DNA from: Ilyomonas sp965199845
GTDB lineage: Bacteria > Bacteroidota > Bacteroidia > Chitinophagales > Chitinophagaceae
Direction of reading: 5' to 3'
DNA: 64,000 bases
Assembly: GCA_965199845.1 (NCBI GenBank)
Contig: CBDATZ010000019.1
Location: forward strand, 20,782 to 84,781
In this document: piece after piece, positions 45,948 through 55,339 of the stretch
How the letters are laid out: the number at the start of each line of letters is the position of its first letter
How positions within the stretch are numbered: the stretch's first letter is position 1
Made by a program: the position numbers and the translations under genes
The notes under the pieces: generated by a model
Told to the model about the DNA's origin: nothing
The model's database searches: none
The model's input: the letters and a program-made list of their open reading frames with translations, nothing else

Positions 45948-46457
45948 ATCCTTATCAAAATCGTTACGATAATTTTGCTTTAGTTTACCAGCTTTTGCAA
46001 TCACTTCCTGTTTCATAGTTTCTTTAAATTGAAACAAAGTTTCTGCAATTTTGGTATCTGTTGCGCCAATAATTTGCGCCGCTAAAATACCTGCGTTCTT
46101 CGCTGCATTCAAAGCCACAGTTGCCACCGGAACGCCGTTTGGCATTTGCAAAATAGACAATATAGAATCCCAGCCATCAATTGAATTAGACGATTTTACC
46201 GGTACACCAATTACGGGCAATGTGGTAACGGCTGCCACCATTCCAGGCAAATGCGCCGCGCCGCCTGCGCCTGCAATAATCACTTGCAAACCTCTTGCTT
46301 TCGCCGTTTCTGCATATTGAATCATGCGCGCCGGCGTTCGATGAGCAGAAACTACGGTGAGTTCAAATTCTATTTCAAACTGCTTCAATATATCTGCGGC
46401 TGCCTGCATCACGGTCAAATCACTGTCGCTTCCCATTATAATTCCCACTAACGGCAT
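45942..46457 (-). CDS. purE: N5-carboxyaminoimidazole ribonucleotide mutase PurE
   Basis: 171 residues from ATG 46457, chosen because the family starts at MPLVGIIMGSDSDLTVMQ; an upstream in-frame ATG at 46490 adds a non-conserved lead. Motifs: GSDSDL and SAHRTP (substrate phosphate and carboxylate contacts), AGAGGAAHLPGMVAA, and PVKS. It is a class I PurE acting in de novo purine synthesis. Its usual partner purK is not adjacent. The 3' end overlaps bshC by six bases. Confidence 0.94.
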   Translation of the reverse strand: MPLVGIIMGSDSDLTVMQAAADILKQFEIEFELTVVSAHRTPARMIQYAETAKARGLQVIIAGAGGAAHLPGMVAAVTTLPVIGVPVKSSNSIDGWDSILSILQMPNGVPVATVALNAAKNAGILAAQIIGATDTKIAETLFQFKETMKQEVIAKAGKLKQNYRNDFDKDL

Positions 46458-46500
46458 AATTGATTTATGATTTATGAATGAAGAATACAAGATACAATTT

Positions 46501-46560
46501 TATGTTACAGGCGCCGGTAACTCCGGTTTATCGTTCGTTGCGACGCTCCGTTCGACGTTC
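46501..46560 (+). repeat. Dispersed repeat resembling 6673-6720
   Basis: TATGTTAC, then AACTCCG and CGTTGCGACGCTCCG, match in order the words TATGTTAC, AACTCCG and CGTTGCGTCGCACTC at 6673-6720. It sits in the 177-base spacer between purE and hutH. Confidence 0.4.
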
Positions 46561-46634
46561 TGAAAATAATTGAGCAAATAAAATACAGACAAAAGATTAT
46601 CAATATAAATTCAACAGCCATTCTTTTTATTCAT

Positions 46635-48137
46635 TTATAAAAGCTCTTTATCCAATTTCCAGCGTTTCATAAACTCAACGGTAGCTTTCATATCATCGTG
46701 CAATACACGGTCTTTATCATTAAAGCTAACCACATTTCTATATTCATTTACCAATCTTTCTATTGTTTCAGAACTTTGTTCCGGTCTCCTGAAATCCAAT
46801 GCCTGTGAGGCTGTCATCAATTCAATAGCTAATACTTTTTCGACATTATCTATTACACGCAAACATTTTACGGCTGCATTGGCGCCCATACTTACATGAT
46901 CTTCCTGGTTGTTAGATGAAGATATCGAATCAACGGAAGAAGGCGTACAGAGTTGCTTGTTTTCACTCACAATTCCCGCCGCCGTGTATTGTGGAATCAT
47001 CAATCCCGAATGTAACCCGGCATCTTTTACAAGAAAAAGCGGCAAGTCTCGCTGACCGCTGATTAATTGATAGGTTCGACGTTCACTTATGTTTGCCATT
47101 TCACTCATCGCGATGCACAAAAAATCAAGATGTAAAGCCAACGGCTGACCATGAAAATTTCCTCCGCTCAATATCAAATCTTCATCAGGAAAAATGTTTG
47201 GATTGTCTGTTACCGAATTAATTTCAGTAAGAAAAACAGCCAGCACATTTTCAAACACATCTTTTGATGCGCCGTGCACTTGTGGCGCACAACGAAACGA
47301 ATACGGATCCTGAACCTGTGGCTTGCATTGTTCTGCAATAGAACTGCCTTCCAGATATTTCTTTATAACGGCTGCTGATTGCTTTTGCCCTTTGTGCGGG
47401 CGAATCGCATGAATGGCTTCATGTAACGGATCGGTACAACAATGAAAAGCGTCAAAAGAAAGCGCACAAATCAAATCGGCAAACTGTAACAAACGCGATG
47501 CTTTATGAAGGCAATACAAGCCGTAAGCTGTCATAAACTGCGTTCCGTTTATCAACGCCAAACCTTCTTTGCTTTGCAGTGAAAGTGGCTGCCAGCCTTG
47601 CTTTGATAAGATTTTTTTGGCTGTAACTTTTTTATTATCAATATAAACTTCACCCAAACCAAGTAAAGGCAAACATAAATGACTTAACGGAGCCAGATCG
47701 CCGGACGCGCCCAATGAACCTTGCGTGTAAACCACCGGCAATATATTTTCATTACACATAGCTGCCAGTCGCTGAACTGTTGATAAATGAACGCCGCTAT
47801 GTCCATAACTTAACGACTTAACTTTCAACATCAGCATCAGCCTGATAATCTCTTTCGGCACATCATCACCAAAGCCGCAGGCGTGAGATTGCAATAAATT
47901 GTGTTGCAGTTCCTGTATCTGTTGTTTGTTGATTTCTACATTTTGCAGAAAACCAAAACCTGTATTGATTCCATAAATCAATTCATGTTTTTCCGCCAGT
48001 CTTTTATCTAAATAATCCCTGCATTTTTGAATACGTTGTTCCACATCGGGAGTCATTTGTATTGAAGAATTTTTTTCAATAAAAAGACTGACTTCCCCGA
48101 AGCTTAACCATTGATTACTGACAGATAATTGATTCAT
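46635..48137 (-). CDS. hutH: Histidine ammonia-lyase
   Basis: 500 residues. The MIO cofactor triad Ala-Ser-Gly is in GSLGASGDLAPLSHL; the Tyr loop is YGINTGFGFL; the substrate-selectivity pair Ser-His in NLLQSHACG points to histidine rather than tyrosine or phenylalanine; NGTQ and NNQEDHVSMG complete the active site. It deaminates histidine to urocanate. No other hut gene (hutU, hutI, hutG) is adjacent, so the pathway is either encoded elsewhere or incomplete. Confidence 0.92.
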   Translation of the reverse strand: MNQLSVSNQWLSFGEVSLFIEKNSSIQMTPDVEQRIQKCRDYLDKRLAEKHELIYGINTGFGFLQNVEINKQQIQELQHNLLQSHACGFGDDVPKEIIRLMLMLKVKSLSYGHSGVHLSTVQRLAAMCNENILPVVYTQGSLGASGDLAPLSHLCLPLLGLGEVYIDNKKVTAKKILSKQGWQPLSLQSKEGLALINGTQFMTAYGLYCLHKASRLLQFADLICALSFDAFHCCTDPLHEAIHAIRPHKGQKQSAAVIKKYLEGSSIAEQCKPQVQDPYSFRCAPQVHGASKDVFENVLAVFLTEINSVTDNPNIFPDEDLILSGGNFHGQPLALHLDFLCIAMSEMANISERRTYQLISGQRDLPLFLVKDAGLHSGLMIPQYTAAGIVSENKQLCTPSSVDSISSSNNQEDHVSMGANAAVKCLRVIDNVEKVLAIELMTASQALDFRRPEQSSETIERLVNEYRNVVSFNDKDRVLHDDMKATVEFMKRWKLDKELL

Positions 48138-48211
48138 AAAAAGTGTTACAAGCCGTAGTTAGATATGTGATGTTTGCTGAAAAACATAGCAAACATAAGG
48201 GACGAAATTCT

Positions 48212-50509
48212 TTACAAAATCAAAGTAAGCGTTCCTTTCTGTATCTTTTTTTCTCCGTCATATTCATACGAAGCAAAGTAAGTATATGTGCCGGTTAATT
48301 TTTGCCCATTTGGAGTAAATCCATTCCATCTTTGATATGGATTTGTTGATTGATAAACCATATAACCATAACGATTATAGATAAAAAGACGATACGATTT
48401 TATGGAAGAAAAATGTCCGGTAGGTCCAAATAAATCATTCAGCAAATCGCCGTTTGGCGTAAAGCCCGACGGAAAAACCAAATCGGTGCAACCTAGGTAA
48501 ATATGAATGGCATCGCTGGCTTTGCAACCGCCTGCATTTGTTACTTCTACACTATAGTTGCCTTCTTTATCAATTTTTTTTGTTGGTAATGTTGATCCAT
48601 CATTCCATACATACGATGCGAAATCTCCGGCTGCGTACAAATCAAGTGTTTCGCCTTTACACAAAACCGTATCTTTTCCTATATCAACATGCAATAATTT
48701 TTCTGCAAGAATTGCATGAACAGTGTCTTTACAATCATTGTTATCCTTGATAAGAATTGTGTAAGTTCCTTGTGAAAGATTGTTTGCTTCACTATCGTTA
48801 TTATTGGTTTCCAGCCATGCAAACTGGTATGGCGCAATGCCGCCGTTTGTGTTTATTTGAACGCTGCCATTGCTTTCGCCACAATCAGGTTGTTGTATTG
48901 TAATGGTATGATTGATTGGAGAAGGCAAGCTAACAAGCTGAACAGAAACATCGCCAACGCAACCTTTTTTATCAGTAACCTGTATCTTATAATTTCCGGC
49001 AGAAATATTTGTTGCTGTGGTTGTATGGCTCACCGCCGGAATCCATTGATATTGATAAGGCGATTCGCCACCAGACGCATTTACCTGTATTGTACCGTTT
49101 GAACCTGAACAAAGTGGTTGCTTAATATCGGTTGTTGTTTTGATCAAGCTATCTGAGGGAGGTAAAATATAATCTACTTTTTCTGTGCACGAATTTTTAT
49201 CTGTTATGATAATTGAATAATTGCCGGAAGATAAATTCTTAGCTTCTGAAGTTGTGCTTACCGCAGGCGACCACGTAAAGCTATAAGGCGCCGAGCCGCC
49301 GCTTGTTTGTATTGAAACAGAGCCGTTCTGATTTTTGCAATCCGGTTTTACTGATGTGATAGAAGATTGTATTGCCGAAGGTTCAGGTAAAATAATCGTG
49401 GCTGAATTTTGACAACCATTTGTAACATGAACCGATACATAATACGCATCGGCTTTTCCGGTTACAGTTTGTGTGGTTGCCGGCGGCGTATTATTCCATA
49501 AATATGTTATGCCGGTTCCTTCTCCTTTCACAATGGCTTCTACCATACCGTTTTCACCATGGCAGGAAACGGGAGTTACGATTCTGGCGGAAACATCCGG
49601 AATTACGAACTGTATTTGTTTTGACAGATTATGGTTGTTGTTTGAATTTTTACCACTCAATGTAACGGTAAAAGTGCCGGACAAAGAAAAAAGATGTGTG
49701 ATTGTCTGACTGCCGTCAGCGTTATTTTCAGTGCCGGATTTTGGATCGCCAAAATCCCATTTCAGATCGGTAATACAAGGCGAAAGAACAGATGTGAAGA
49801 TGGCAGTTTTATCTGCCAGGCAATGATATTCAAATGAGAGTTCATCATTTAGCGGCGCTTCATCAATACGAATGTTATCTACCGCAAAACCGTTATAGTT
49901 GTTTAGCACTTTTCCAGATCCAAATACAAAGCGAAACGATACATTTTTCTTTCCTGATAAATACGGCATCGTATGACGTAATGTAAGCCAGTAGCCACTT
50001 GCGCCGCTCCAGCCGTTTTGTTGTACGCCATATTTAATTGCATTTGCATCGTACCAGTTTTCATTCAGACAATCTTCTTTATCACCATAATTGCCAACGC
50101 TTTTCCAGGTTAAACCATCGTCGTCTGAATATTGTAACGCGGCGCCGTCATTGTCATATTCTGTATCCCAGTTACATAAAAAAGAAATGTACGGAAGTTT
50201 TATATTGGTAAAATCGAAACATTTGCTTTGCAGCCAGGAGCGTTCGTTTTCGTTATATAAATAGCCTGTTAAACCGCCCGCTATCCAGCATTTTAGACCT
50301 TCGCCTGCCGATTCAATTCTGAATTTAGAAGGAGTTCCCCAGGTCCAGTCAGAATTATCGCCGCCATAGGTCCAGCCGCCGCCGCTTTCTTCAAAATTTT
50401 CTGTATATGGAAATGACGAAATGCATTGTGTAAATGCTTTTGTAGCAATACCTGTTACCAGAAGAATGCAAAAGAGAAATGATAAAAATATAAATCCCGA
50501 ACGGAACAT
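48212..50509 (-). CDS. Large secreted protein with PKD, SprB-type repeats and gliding/T9SS type B C-terminus
   Basis: 765 residues. Signal peptide (MFRSGFIFLSFLFCILLVTG), then a MAM/jelly-roll-like N-terminal part (PYTENFEESGGGWTYGG), a PKD domain around DLKWDFGDPKSG, and three to four repeats of the type P-x-C-x3-NGSVxI-x3-GGxxPYxFxW spaced about 70-75 residues apart. The C-terminus (FPSGFTPNGDLLNDLFGP ... YNRYGYMVYQS ... GTYTYF) is the CHU_C/gliding-associated sorting domain, recognised by the type IX secretion system. It is probably a surface adhesin. The gene lies alone upstream of hutH. Confidence 0.9.
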   Translation of the reverse strand: MFRSGFIFLSFLFCILLVTGIATKAFTQCISSFPYTENFEESGGGWTYGGDNSDWTWGTPSKFRIESAGEGLKCWIAGGLTGYLYNENERSWLQSKCFDFTNIKLPYISFLCNWDTEYDNDGAALQYSDDDGLTWKSVGNYGDKEDCLNENWYDANAIKYGVQQNGWSGASGYWLTLRHTMPYLSGKKNVSFRFVFGSGKVLNNYNGFAVDNIRIDEAPLNDELSFEYHCLADKTAIFTSVLSPCITDLKWDFGDPKSGTENNADGSQTITHLFSLSGTFTVTLSGKNSNNNHNLSKQIQFVIPDVSARIVTPVSCHGENGMVEAIVKGEGTGITYLWNNTPPATTQTVTGKADAYYVSVHVTNGCQNSATIILPEPSAIQSSITSVKPDCKNQNGSVSIQTSGGSAPYSFTWSPAVSTTSEAKNLSSGNYSIIITDKNSCTEKVDYILPPSDSLIKTTTDIKQPLCSGSNGTIQVNASGGESPYQYQWIPAVSHTTTATNISAGNYKIQVTDKKGCVGDVSVQLVSLPSPINHTITIQQPDCGESNGSVQINTNGGIAPYQFAWLETNNNDSEANNLSQGTYTILIKDNNDCKDTVHAILAEKLLHVDIGKDTVLCKGETLDLYAAGDFASYVWNDGSTLPTKKIDKEGNYSVEVTNAGGCKASDAIHIYLGCTDLVFPSGFTPNGDLLNDLFGPTGHFSSIKSYRLFIYNRYGYMVYQSTNPYQRWNGFTPNGQKLTGTYTYFASYEYDGEKKIQKGTLTLIL

Positions 50510-50682
50510 TCAACTGTAATTAAATGGCAAGCAAAAGATACAAGCAAGATACTTATTAAAATCTTATAAGTAAAGTCTTACATAGATTGATACGAGACAA
50601 TCATTCGTTTGGTTTTAAAAAGATACAAAAGGCTGCATCTTTCTAATCAGTTAATTTCGCAACTTTTCTTTTTTGATATTTT

Positions 50683-52053
50683 ATGATTATGCGCGCAACA
50701 TTTAAAAGATTATTTGACAGGATTAAGAACCAGCAGCTTAAATACAACCTATTACAGGCATTGCCATTCTGGATTGCTTCTCTGGTTACAGGATTGATAG
50801 CTGTTTTATATGCGAACCTTTTTGCTGTCGCAGAAAAATATTCAAGACAGTTTATAAATGCGTACGGCTTGTGGTTGTTATTGCTCGCGCCTGTATGTTT
50901 CATCATTGGTTTTTTTGTGGTGAATAAATTTTCCACTTATGCGCGCGGCAGCGGCATTCCGCAAGTAATGGCGGCTTTGGAATTACCAACCAATACATCA
51001 AAAAAAACACTGAATAAGCTGGTTGGCTTACGTGTAATTCTTGTAAAAATTGTCTCCAGCTTGTTTATGGTTTTGGGCGGAGCCGCCATTGGAAGAGAAG
51101 GACCCACCATACAAATTGCGGGTTCTGTATTTAGAAAAATAAACCAATGGATACCCGATAGTTGGCCTAAAATTTCGCGCCGCACAATGATTATGACAGG
51201 TGCTGCGGCCGGCCTGGCGGCTGCTTTTAATACACCACTTGGCGGAATTGTATTTGCGGTGGAAGAGCTTACCAGCACGCATATTCGCTTTTATCGCACA
51301 GCCATTTTTTCTGCTGTTATTATCGCTGGTTTAACAGCGCAAGGCTTACTGGGTTCTTATTTATATTTAGGGTATCCGAAAGTGAGCGATCCGAGTGTTT
51401 ACATCTTTGGTGCAATCATTTTTGTGGCAGCCATTTGCGGTTTGTGCGGCAGTTACATGTGCAGCCTGATATTGAAGTTGTTTGCCTGGAAAAAGCGGTT
51501 TACACTTTTGCAGCAATATGTATATGTTGGTATTTGCGCTTTGCTTATGGCAGCCACGGCTTTGTTCATCAACCAGGAAGTATTATGGTCAGGTAAAGAA
51601 TTGATGACCGGATTATTATTCGATACAGATAAACACCAGGAATGGTATATGCCGCTGTTACGAATTTTTGGTCCGATCGTTTCATTTACAACAGGTGCTT
51701 CGGGCGGTATATTTGCGCCTGCATTAAGTGCCGGCGCAAGCATTGGCGCACTCATCTCGCAGTGGTTTCATGTAAACGCTATCAATACAAATTTACTTAT
51801 CCTGTCAGGTATGGTTGGCTTTCTTACCGGCGTTACACGCTCGCCGTTTACGTCTGCTATTTTAGTGTTGGAAATGACCGATCGCCACAGCGTTATTTTT
51901 CACCTGATGCTGGCGGCTATGGTTGCCAGTTTATTTTCTTTGCTGGTAGATAAGCATTCGTTTTACGATCATCTCAAACATCAATATATTGATGCGCTGA
52001 AAAAAGAAGATGCCGTAGAAAAAGAGATGGAAAGAGCAAATAAAGAACAATAA
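50683..52053 (+). CDS. ClC-family chloride channel/antiporter
   Basis: 456 residues with about ten or more membrane segments. The selectivity-filter motifs are present: GSGIPQV, GREGPTIQ and GGIFAPALSAGA. The Glu in GREGP is the external gating glutamate of H+/Cl- exchangers, so a proton-coupled antiporter is likely. No CBS domains follow. ATG 50683 is used; the protein begins MIMRATFKRLF. The spacer to the upstream minus-strand gene is 173 bases. tRNA-Gln lies just downstream on the other strand. Confidence 0.92.
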   Translation: MIMRATFKRLFDRIKNQQLKYNLLQALPFWIASLVTGLIAVLYANLFAVAEKYSRQFINAYGLWLLLLAPVCFIIGFFVVNKFSTYARGSGIPQVMAALELPTNTSKKTLNKLVGLRVILVKIVSSLFMVLGGAAIGREGPTIQIAGSVFRKINQWIPDSWPKISRRTMIMTGAAAGLAAAFNTPLGGIVFAVEELTSTHIRFYRTAIFSAVIIAGLTAQGLLGSYLYLGYPKVSDPSVYIFGAIIFVAAICGLCGSYMCSLILKLFAWKKRFTLLQQYVYVGICALLMAATALFINQEVLWSGKELMTGLLFDTDKHQEWYMPLLRIFGPIVSFTTGASGGIFAPALSAGASIGALISQWFHVNAINTNLLILSGMVGFLTGVTRSPFTSAILVLEMTDRHSVIFHLMLAAMVASLFSLLVDKHSFYDHLKHQYIDALKKEDAVEKEMERANKEQ

Positions 52054-52059
52054 GAAAAG

Positions 52060-52130
52060 TTACCCGACCTGGATTCGAACCAAGACAAACAGAACCAGAA
52101 TCTGTGGTACTACCATTATACTATCGGGCA
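52060..52130 (-). tRNA. tRNA-Gln (anticodon CTG)
   Basis: 71 bases fold into a full cloverleaf: acceptor TGCCCGA with TCGGGTA (one G-U pair) and discriminator A; D stem GTA/TAC; anticodon stem ACAGA/TCTGT with loop TTCTGGT, anticodon CTG at 52098-52096; variable loop of four; T stem CTTGG/CCAGG with loop TTCGAAT. CCA is not encoded. A CTG anticodon reads CAG only, so another tRNA-Gln (TTG) is expected elsewhere. Confidence 0.95.
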
Positions 52131-52342
52131 ATGAGAGTGCAAATTTAGGAGATTTGATGAAAGAAAAAAGTGAAGAATAAGATTTTAGAAAACAAGAATA
52201 AAGACGCAGGATTCAGGAAACAAATCGGAAAGGCGTAAATAAAGATTAGTGCAATAATTTTATACATCTGCAATATCATCTGTTCTTTTTTATATCTTGA
52301 TTCGTGTACCTTTAATTACTATAAACAATAAAAATACCCGCT

Positions 52343-53926
52343 ATGGCATTCTTCGATTTTCACATGCACACAACGCTAAAAAGTTTTTTTAGTGTTGGTG
52401 ATAAAAAATTAAATCCCTGGGAAAAAATCCCGGAAAAACACATTCCGCTGAAACTGTGCGCCGATTTAGCCAAGTATCTTTTACAATCGCAGGGCGACTT
52501 GCGACAGTTAAGCGATGTTGGTTGCAATTTGTTTGGATTTGCTTTTTTCTTTCCCGACACGGCAATGGTAGATAACAGGTCGGTTCGCTGGCTGGCTAAA
52601 AAAATGCCTGATGAGTTTGACAAAAATTTGTATGACGATATCGTCAATAAAAAATTATCGCCTTATCCAACCATTTTAAAAGAAGTAAAAGAAGTTTTAT
52701 TTAATCCTTCCCGGTTTGGTGTGCACGATGTGGAAGTGTTGCGGTTAAGTCATCCGAATAATTATGTGCCGGACAATAAAAAACTGTTTGTCTTTTTTGT
52801 TGTTGAAGGATGTCATACCTTATCCAATACGCAGGAAACATCGGAATTTAATGTAGATGAAATGATTTCGAACTTGGATGATTTGCGAAGCCAGTTCCCG
52901 GTTTTTTCAGTCAATCTCACACATATTGAAAACTCTAAAATCTGCAACCAGGCTTTTGGTATGCAGTTCGAAAACGACAAACGATTTCGTCCTTTTCAAA
53001 AAGGAATTGGTGCCGATGGCTGGAAAATGATAAGACATTGCTACGAAAATAAAATTATTGCCGACGTTAAGCACATGAGCATGGGCGCACGTCGCGAATT
53101 GTATGCGCAATGGTTCGATCCGGCATCTGCAATACAAAATATAAAACAGCCGCTTATTTGCACGCACGCTGGTTTTACCGGTATTTCGTGGACAGAAATT
53201 CCGGATTATATTTATAAAGTTGAAAAATCTGCCGGCAATACATCTGTGTATATATCAATGGCAAAACCCTACAAACCATTTACAGGTTTATGTCCTTCTT
53301 TCAATGCCAGCAGTATTAATTTGTATAATGAAGACATTGAGAATATCATTTTATCAGGCGGAATTATTGGTTTGAATTTAGACAAAAGAATTCTGGGTTA
53401 CCAGCAACCGGGAACGCCGATGATTGAACTGTCAGATGATTTGTTTCCTTTTGAAGAAGAGTATGTATCTGTTCAGGAACTTAATTTGTTTTACAGCAAA
53501 ACAGATGTAAACCGCATCAGTTCAAAAATTGATGATGCTTTTAGTATTACCTGGCAACGTGTGGAAGAAGGCAGCGAAACCGCAACAGAAATCCGGTATC
53601 ATTTACTTCATTTTGTAATGCATGTCGTACATTTCTGTAAGGTAATTCAATTGTCAACAAAAGGAATTGACGTAAATAAAGCGTTGACTCAAATCTGCAT
53701 CGGCTCTGACTTTGATGGTTTGATTAACCCGATTTGGTGTTGCCTTACCGTAGAAGAAATCGGTAATTTAAAAGCATCTTTTAAGAAAGAATTTATTCCT
53801 TTAGCAAATGATTTAGAAGTAAAACTGCCAGCAGGTTTCGACATAGATTCATTTACCGAAAATTTGTTTTTTAATAACGGAAGCAATTTTATTTTTTCAC
53901 GGTTAGAATTGTTTAGTCAACAATAA
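52343..53926 (+). CDS. Membrane dipeptidase-like (peptidase M19) protein
   Basis: 527 residues of amidohydrolase type. N-terminal FFDFHMHT gives the first metal His pair, VEGCHTL matches the bridging-Glu strand, VNLTHIENS and ICTHAGFTG the later His ligands, and IGSDFDGLINP the conserved D-F-D-G near the C-terminus. All are in the M19 renal-dipeptidase order, but the protein is about 150 residues longer than typical members, with inserts in the middle. No signal peptide, so likely cytoplasmic. Substrate not known; M19 enzymes cleave dipeptides or related amides. Confidence 0.85.
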   Translation: MAFFDFHMHTTLKSFFSVGDKKLNPWEKIPEKHIPLKLCADLAKYLLQSQGDLRQLSDVGCNLFGFAFFFPDTAMVDNRSVRWLAKKMPDEFDKNLYDDIVNKKLSPYPTILKEVKEVLFNPSRFGVHDVEVLRLSHPNNYVPDNKKLFVFFVVEGCHTLSNTQETSEFNVDEMISNLDDLRSQFPVFSVNLTHIENSKICNQAFGMQFENDKRFRPFQKGIGADGWKMIRHCYENKIIADVKHMSMGARRELYAQWFDPASAIQNIKQPLICTHAGFTGISWTEIPDYIYKVEKSAGNTSVYISMAKPYKPFTGLCPSFNASSINLYNEDIENIILSGGIIGLNLDKRILGYQQPGTPMIELSDDLFPFEEEYVSVQELNLFYSKTDVNRISSKIDDAFSITWQRVEEGSETATEIRYHLLHFVMHVVHFCKVIQLSTKGIDVNKALTQICIGSDFDGLINPIWCCLTVEEIGNLKASFKKEFIPLANDLEVKLPAGFDIDSFTENLFFNNGSNFIFSRLELFSQQ

Positions 53927-53991
53927 AATCATTGTTTTAAAATCTCATCAAATCATTATTCAAAAGCCGGTTCTGGCTACAAGTATAAATA

Positions 53992-54027
53992 AAAACCATC
54001 CTGATTATAGAAAATCTGGACGGTTTT
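53992..54027. terminator. Bidirectional terminator between M19 peptidase and secG
   Basis: AAAACCATCC pairs with GGACGGTTTT (one mismatch) across a 16-base loop. T-rich and A-rich flanks lie on both sides, so it can stop transcription from both convergent genes. Confidence 0.6.
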
Positions 54028-54047
54028 ATTATTCAGAAAAAATGATC

Positions 54048-54359
54048 TTATTTAGTTGGAGCAGGTGTTGATTGCCCGGCTGGCGCAGACGTTGGCAAAT
54101 CTTTTAAAATTTTATTGTCGTTATTGGTGCCGGCAGATGTAAAAAACAAAATAGACACAATACAAAGAACACCAACTATAGAAGCAAAAATCCAGGTGCC
54201 GCGCTCTAATACGTCAGTCGTTTGTTTTACACCCATAATCTGGTTGTTTAACCCGCCGAAAGTGCCGGATAAACCGCCGCCCTTTGGGTTTTGAACCAAT
54301 ACAAAAAAGCCTAAAATAATACAGCTGATAGTAATTAATATAAAAAACAAAAGTGTCAT
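54048..54359 (-). CDS. secG: Preprotein translocase subunit SecG
   Basis: 103 residues with two membrane segments: LLFFILITISCIILGFFVLV and WIFASIVGVLCIVSILFF. The cytoplasmic loop between them has the family signature QNPKGGGLSGTFGG. A short hydrophilic tail rich in Pro, Ala and Thr follows. SecG is the accessory SecYEG subunit in the inner membrane. It is the last gene of the minus-strand operon, starting three bases after the stop of the acidic upstream protein, and is followed by a terminator. Confidence 0.92.
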   Translation of the reverse strand: MTLLFFILITISCIILGFFVLVQNPKGGGLSGTFGGLNNQIMGVKQTTDVLERGTWIFASIVGVLCIVSILFFTSAGTNNDNKILKDLPTSAPAGQSTPAPTK

Positions 54360-54362
54360 AAA

Positions 54363-55319
54363 TTATTGTTTGAGTTGCTCTATTTTGGCCGCAAAATAAG
54401 CGTTTTTGGCAGGATAAAGCAAACTTAATTTTTCGTAAATTTCTACGGCTTTGCCATTTTTATTCTGTTTCAGTAAAACTTCCGCCATAGATTCGGTTAC
54501 AATTTCTTTTGTTTGGTTTGAAGTTGCGGCAATATCAGCCACATAACTTTCCTGTTCTACATCGGTTCCCAAATCGGACGGATGCGGGTTGATGCGCTTC
54601 ATCTGGCGCAGCCAGTCGGTAAATTTATGAACCTTCGTATCGAAACTGGTTTCTTCTTTTTTAGGTTCTAATTGAATGCCTTGCGAAGCAAAATAATCTA
54701 CCGTATGAAATGGCTCGGATTGAATGGGAACGGTTGTTTCGTCTTCTGTAACCGGTTTTTGAAATTCGACTGCCTGTTCTGATAAAATAGAGGCAATTTT
54801 TTGGTGAGATTCTTCTATTGGCAACGGCGAAGATAATTGCGCAGCCAATTCTTCATCATCAAGCGGCGCTTCTTCCGGTTCATCATGAACATCAAATGCA
54901 TTAGAAACTTCTTCTAAAATATCTTCGGCAGGAAACGTTATGATATTTTCATCTTCCGGTTTTTCTGTCTGAATGCCATTCTGCAAGTTGTGGTTGCTGT
55001 CATTTTCTGCAACTTTATGTTCTGCCGTAGCAACATCATTTCGTAGAGATGAAACATTGTTGTTATTGTCTTCTGTATTCTTCCAATCTGTAAGCAAATA
55101 GCGAAGCCACGATTCATCCGGAAAATACAACGCTGTTTTATATATCTGATTTTGTAAACCGGATTCATTCTCTTGCTGCATTTTCTTAGACAACAGCAAT
55201 TGCACAGCCGAAAAATAAGGATGTGCTGTTGCCAATTGCTCTAATTCTTCAACACGAACATCAGCCAGGTTGGTCTTGCCGGTGAGCAATTGCAAAGCAT
55301 TCGTTTCTTCCTTATTCAT
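54363..55319 (-). CDS. Acidic hypothetical protein with TPR-like C-terminus
   Basis: 318 residues from ATG 55319 (MNKEETNALQLLTG). The N-terminal ~90 residues are helical (LEQLATAHPYFSAVQLLLSK), the middle is low-complexity and very acidic (EEAPLDDEELAAQ), and the last ~45 residues read like one tetratricopeptide-type hairpin (EVLLKQNKNGKAVEIYEKL). No enzyme motif, signal peptide or membrane span. It lies between lptE and secG, with a three-base gap to secG. Homologues at this place seem common in the phylum, so a general role in the cell envelope or cytoplasm is possible but not known. Confidence 0.75.
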   Translation of the reverse strand: MNKEETNALQLLTGKTNLADVRVEELEQLATAHPYFSAVQLLLSKKMQQENESGLQNQIYKTALYFPDESWLRYLLTDWKNTEDNNNNVSSLRNDVATAEHKVAENDSNHNLQNGIQTEKPEDENIITFPAEDILEEVSNAFDVHDEPEEAPLDDEELAAQLSSPLPIEESHQKIASILSEQAVEFQKPVTEDETTVPIQSEPFHTVDYFASQGIQLEPKKEETSFDTKVHKFTDWLRQMKRINPHPSDLGTDVEQESYVADIAATSNQTKEIVTESMAEVLLKQNKNGKAVEIYEKLSLLYPAKNAYFAAKIEQLKQ

Positions 55320-55339
55320 GCGATGAAAATACAAATCGG

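Noticed and set aside
46635..48137. Ammonia-lyase as a tyrosine ammonia-lyase for pigment synthesis
   Set aside because: The selectivity pair is Ser-His (NLLQSHACG), and the MIO region and NGTQ segment read like histidine ammonia-lyase; no aryl-polyene genes are adjacent.
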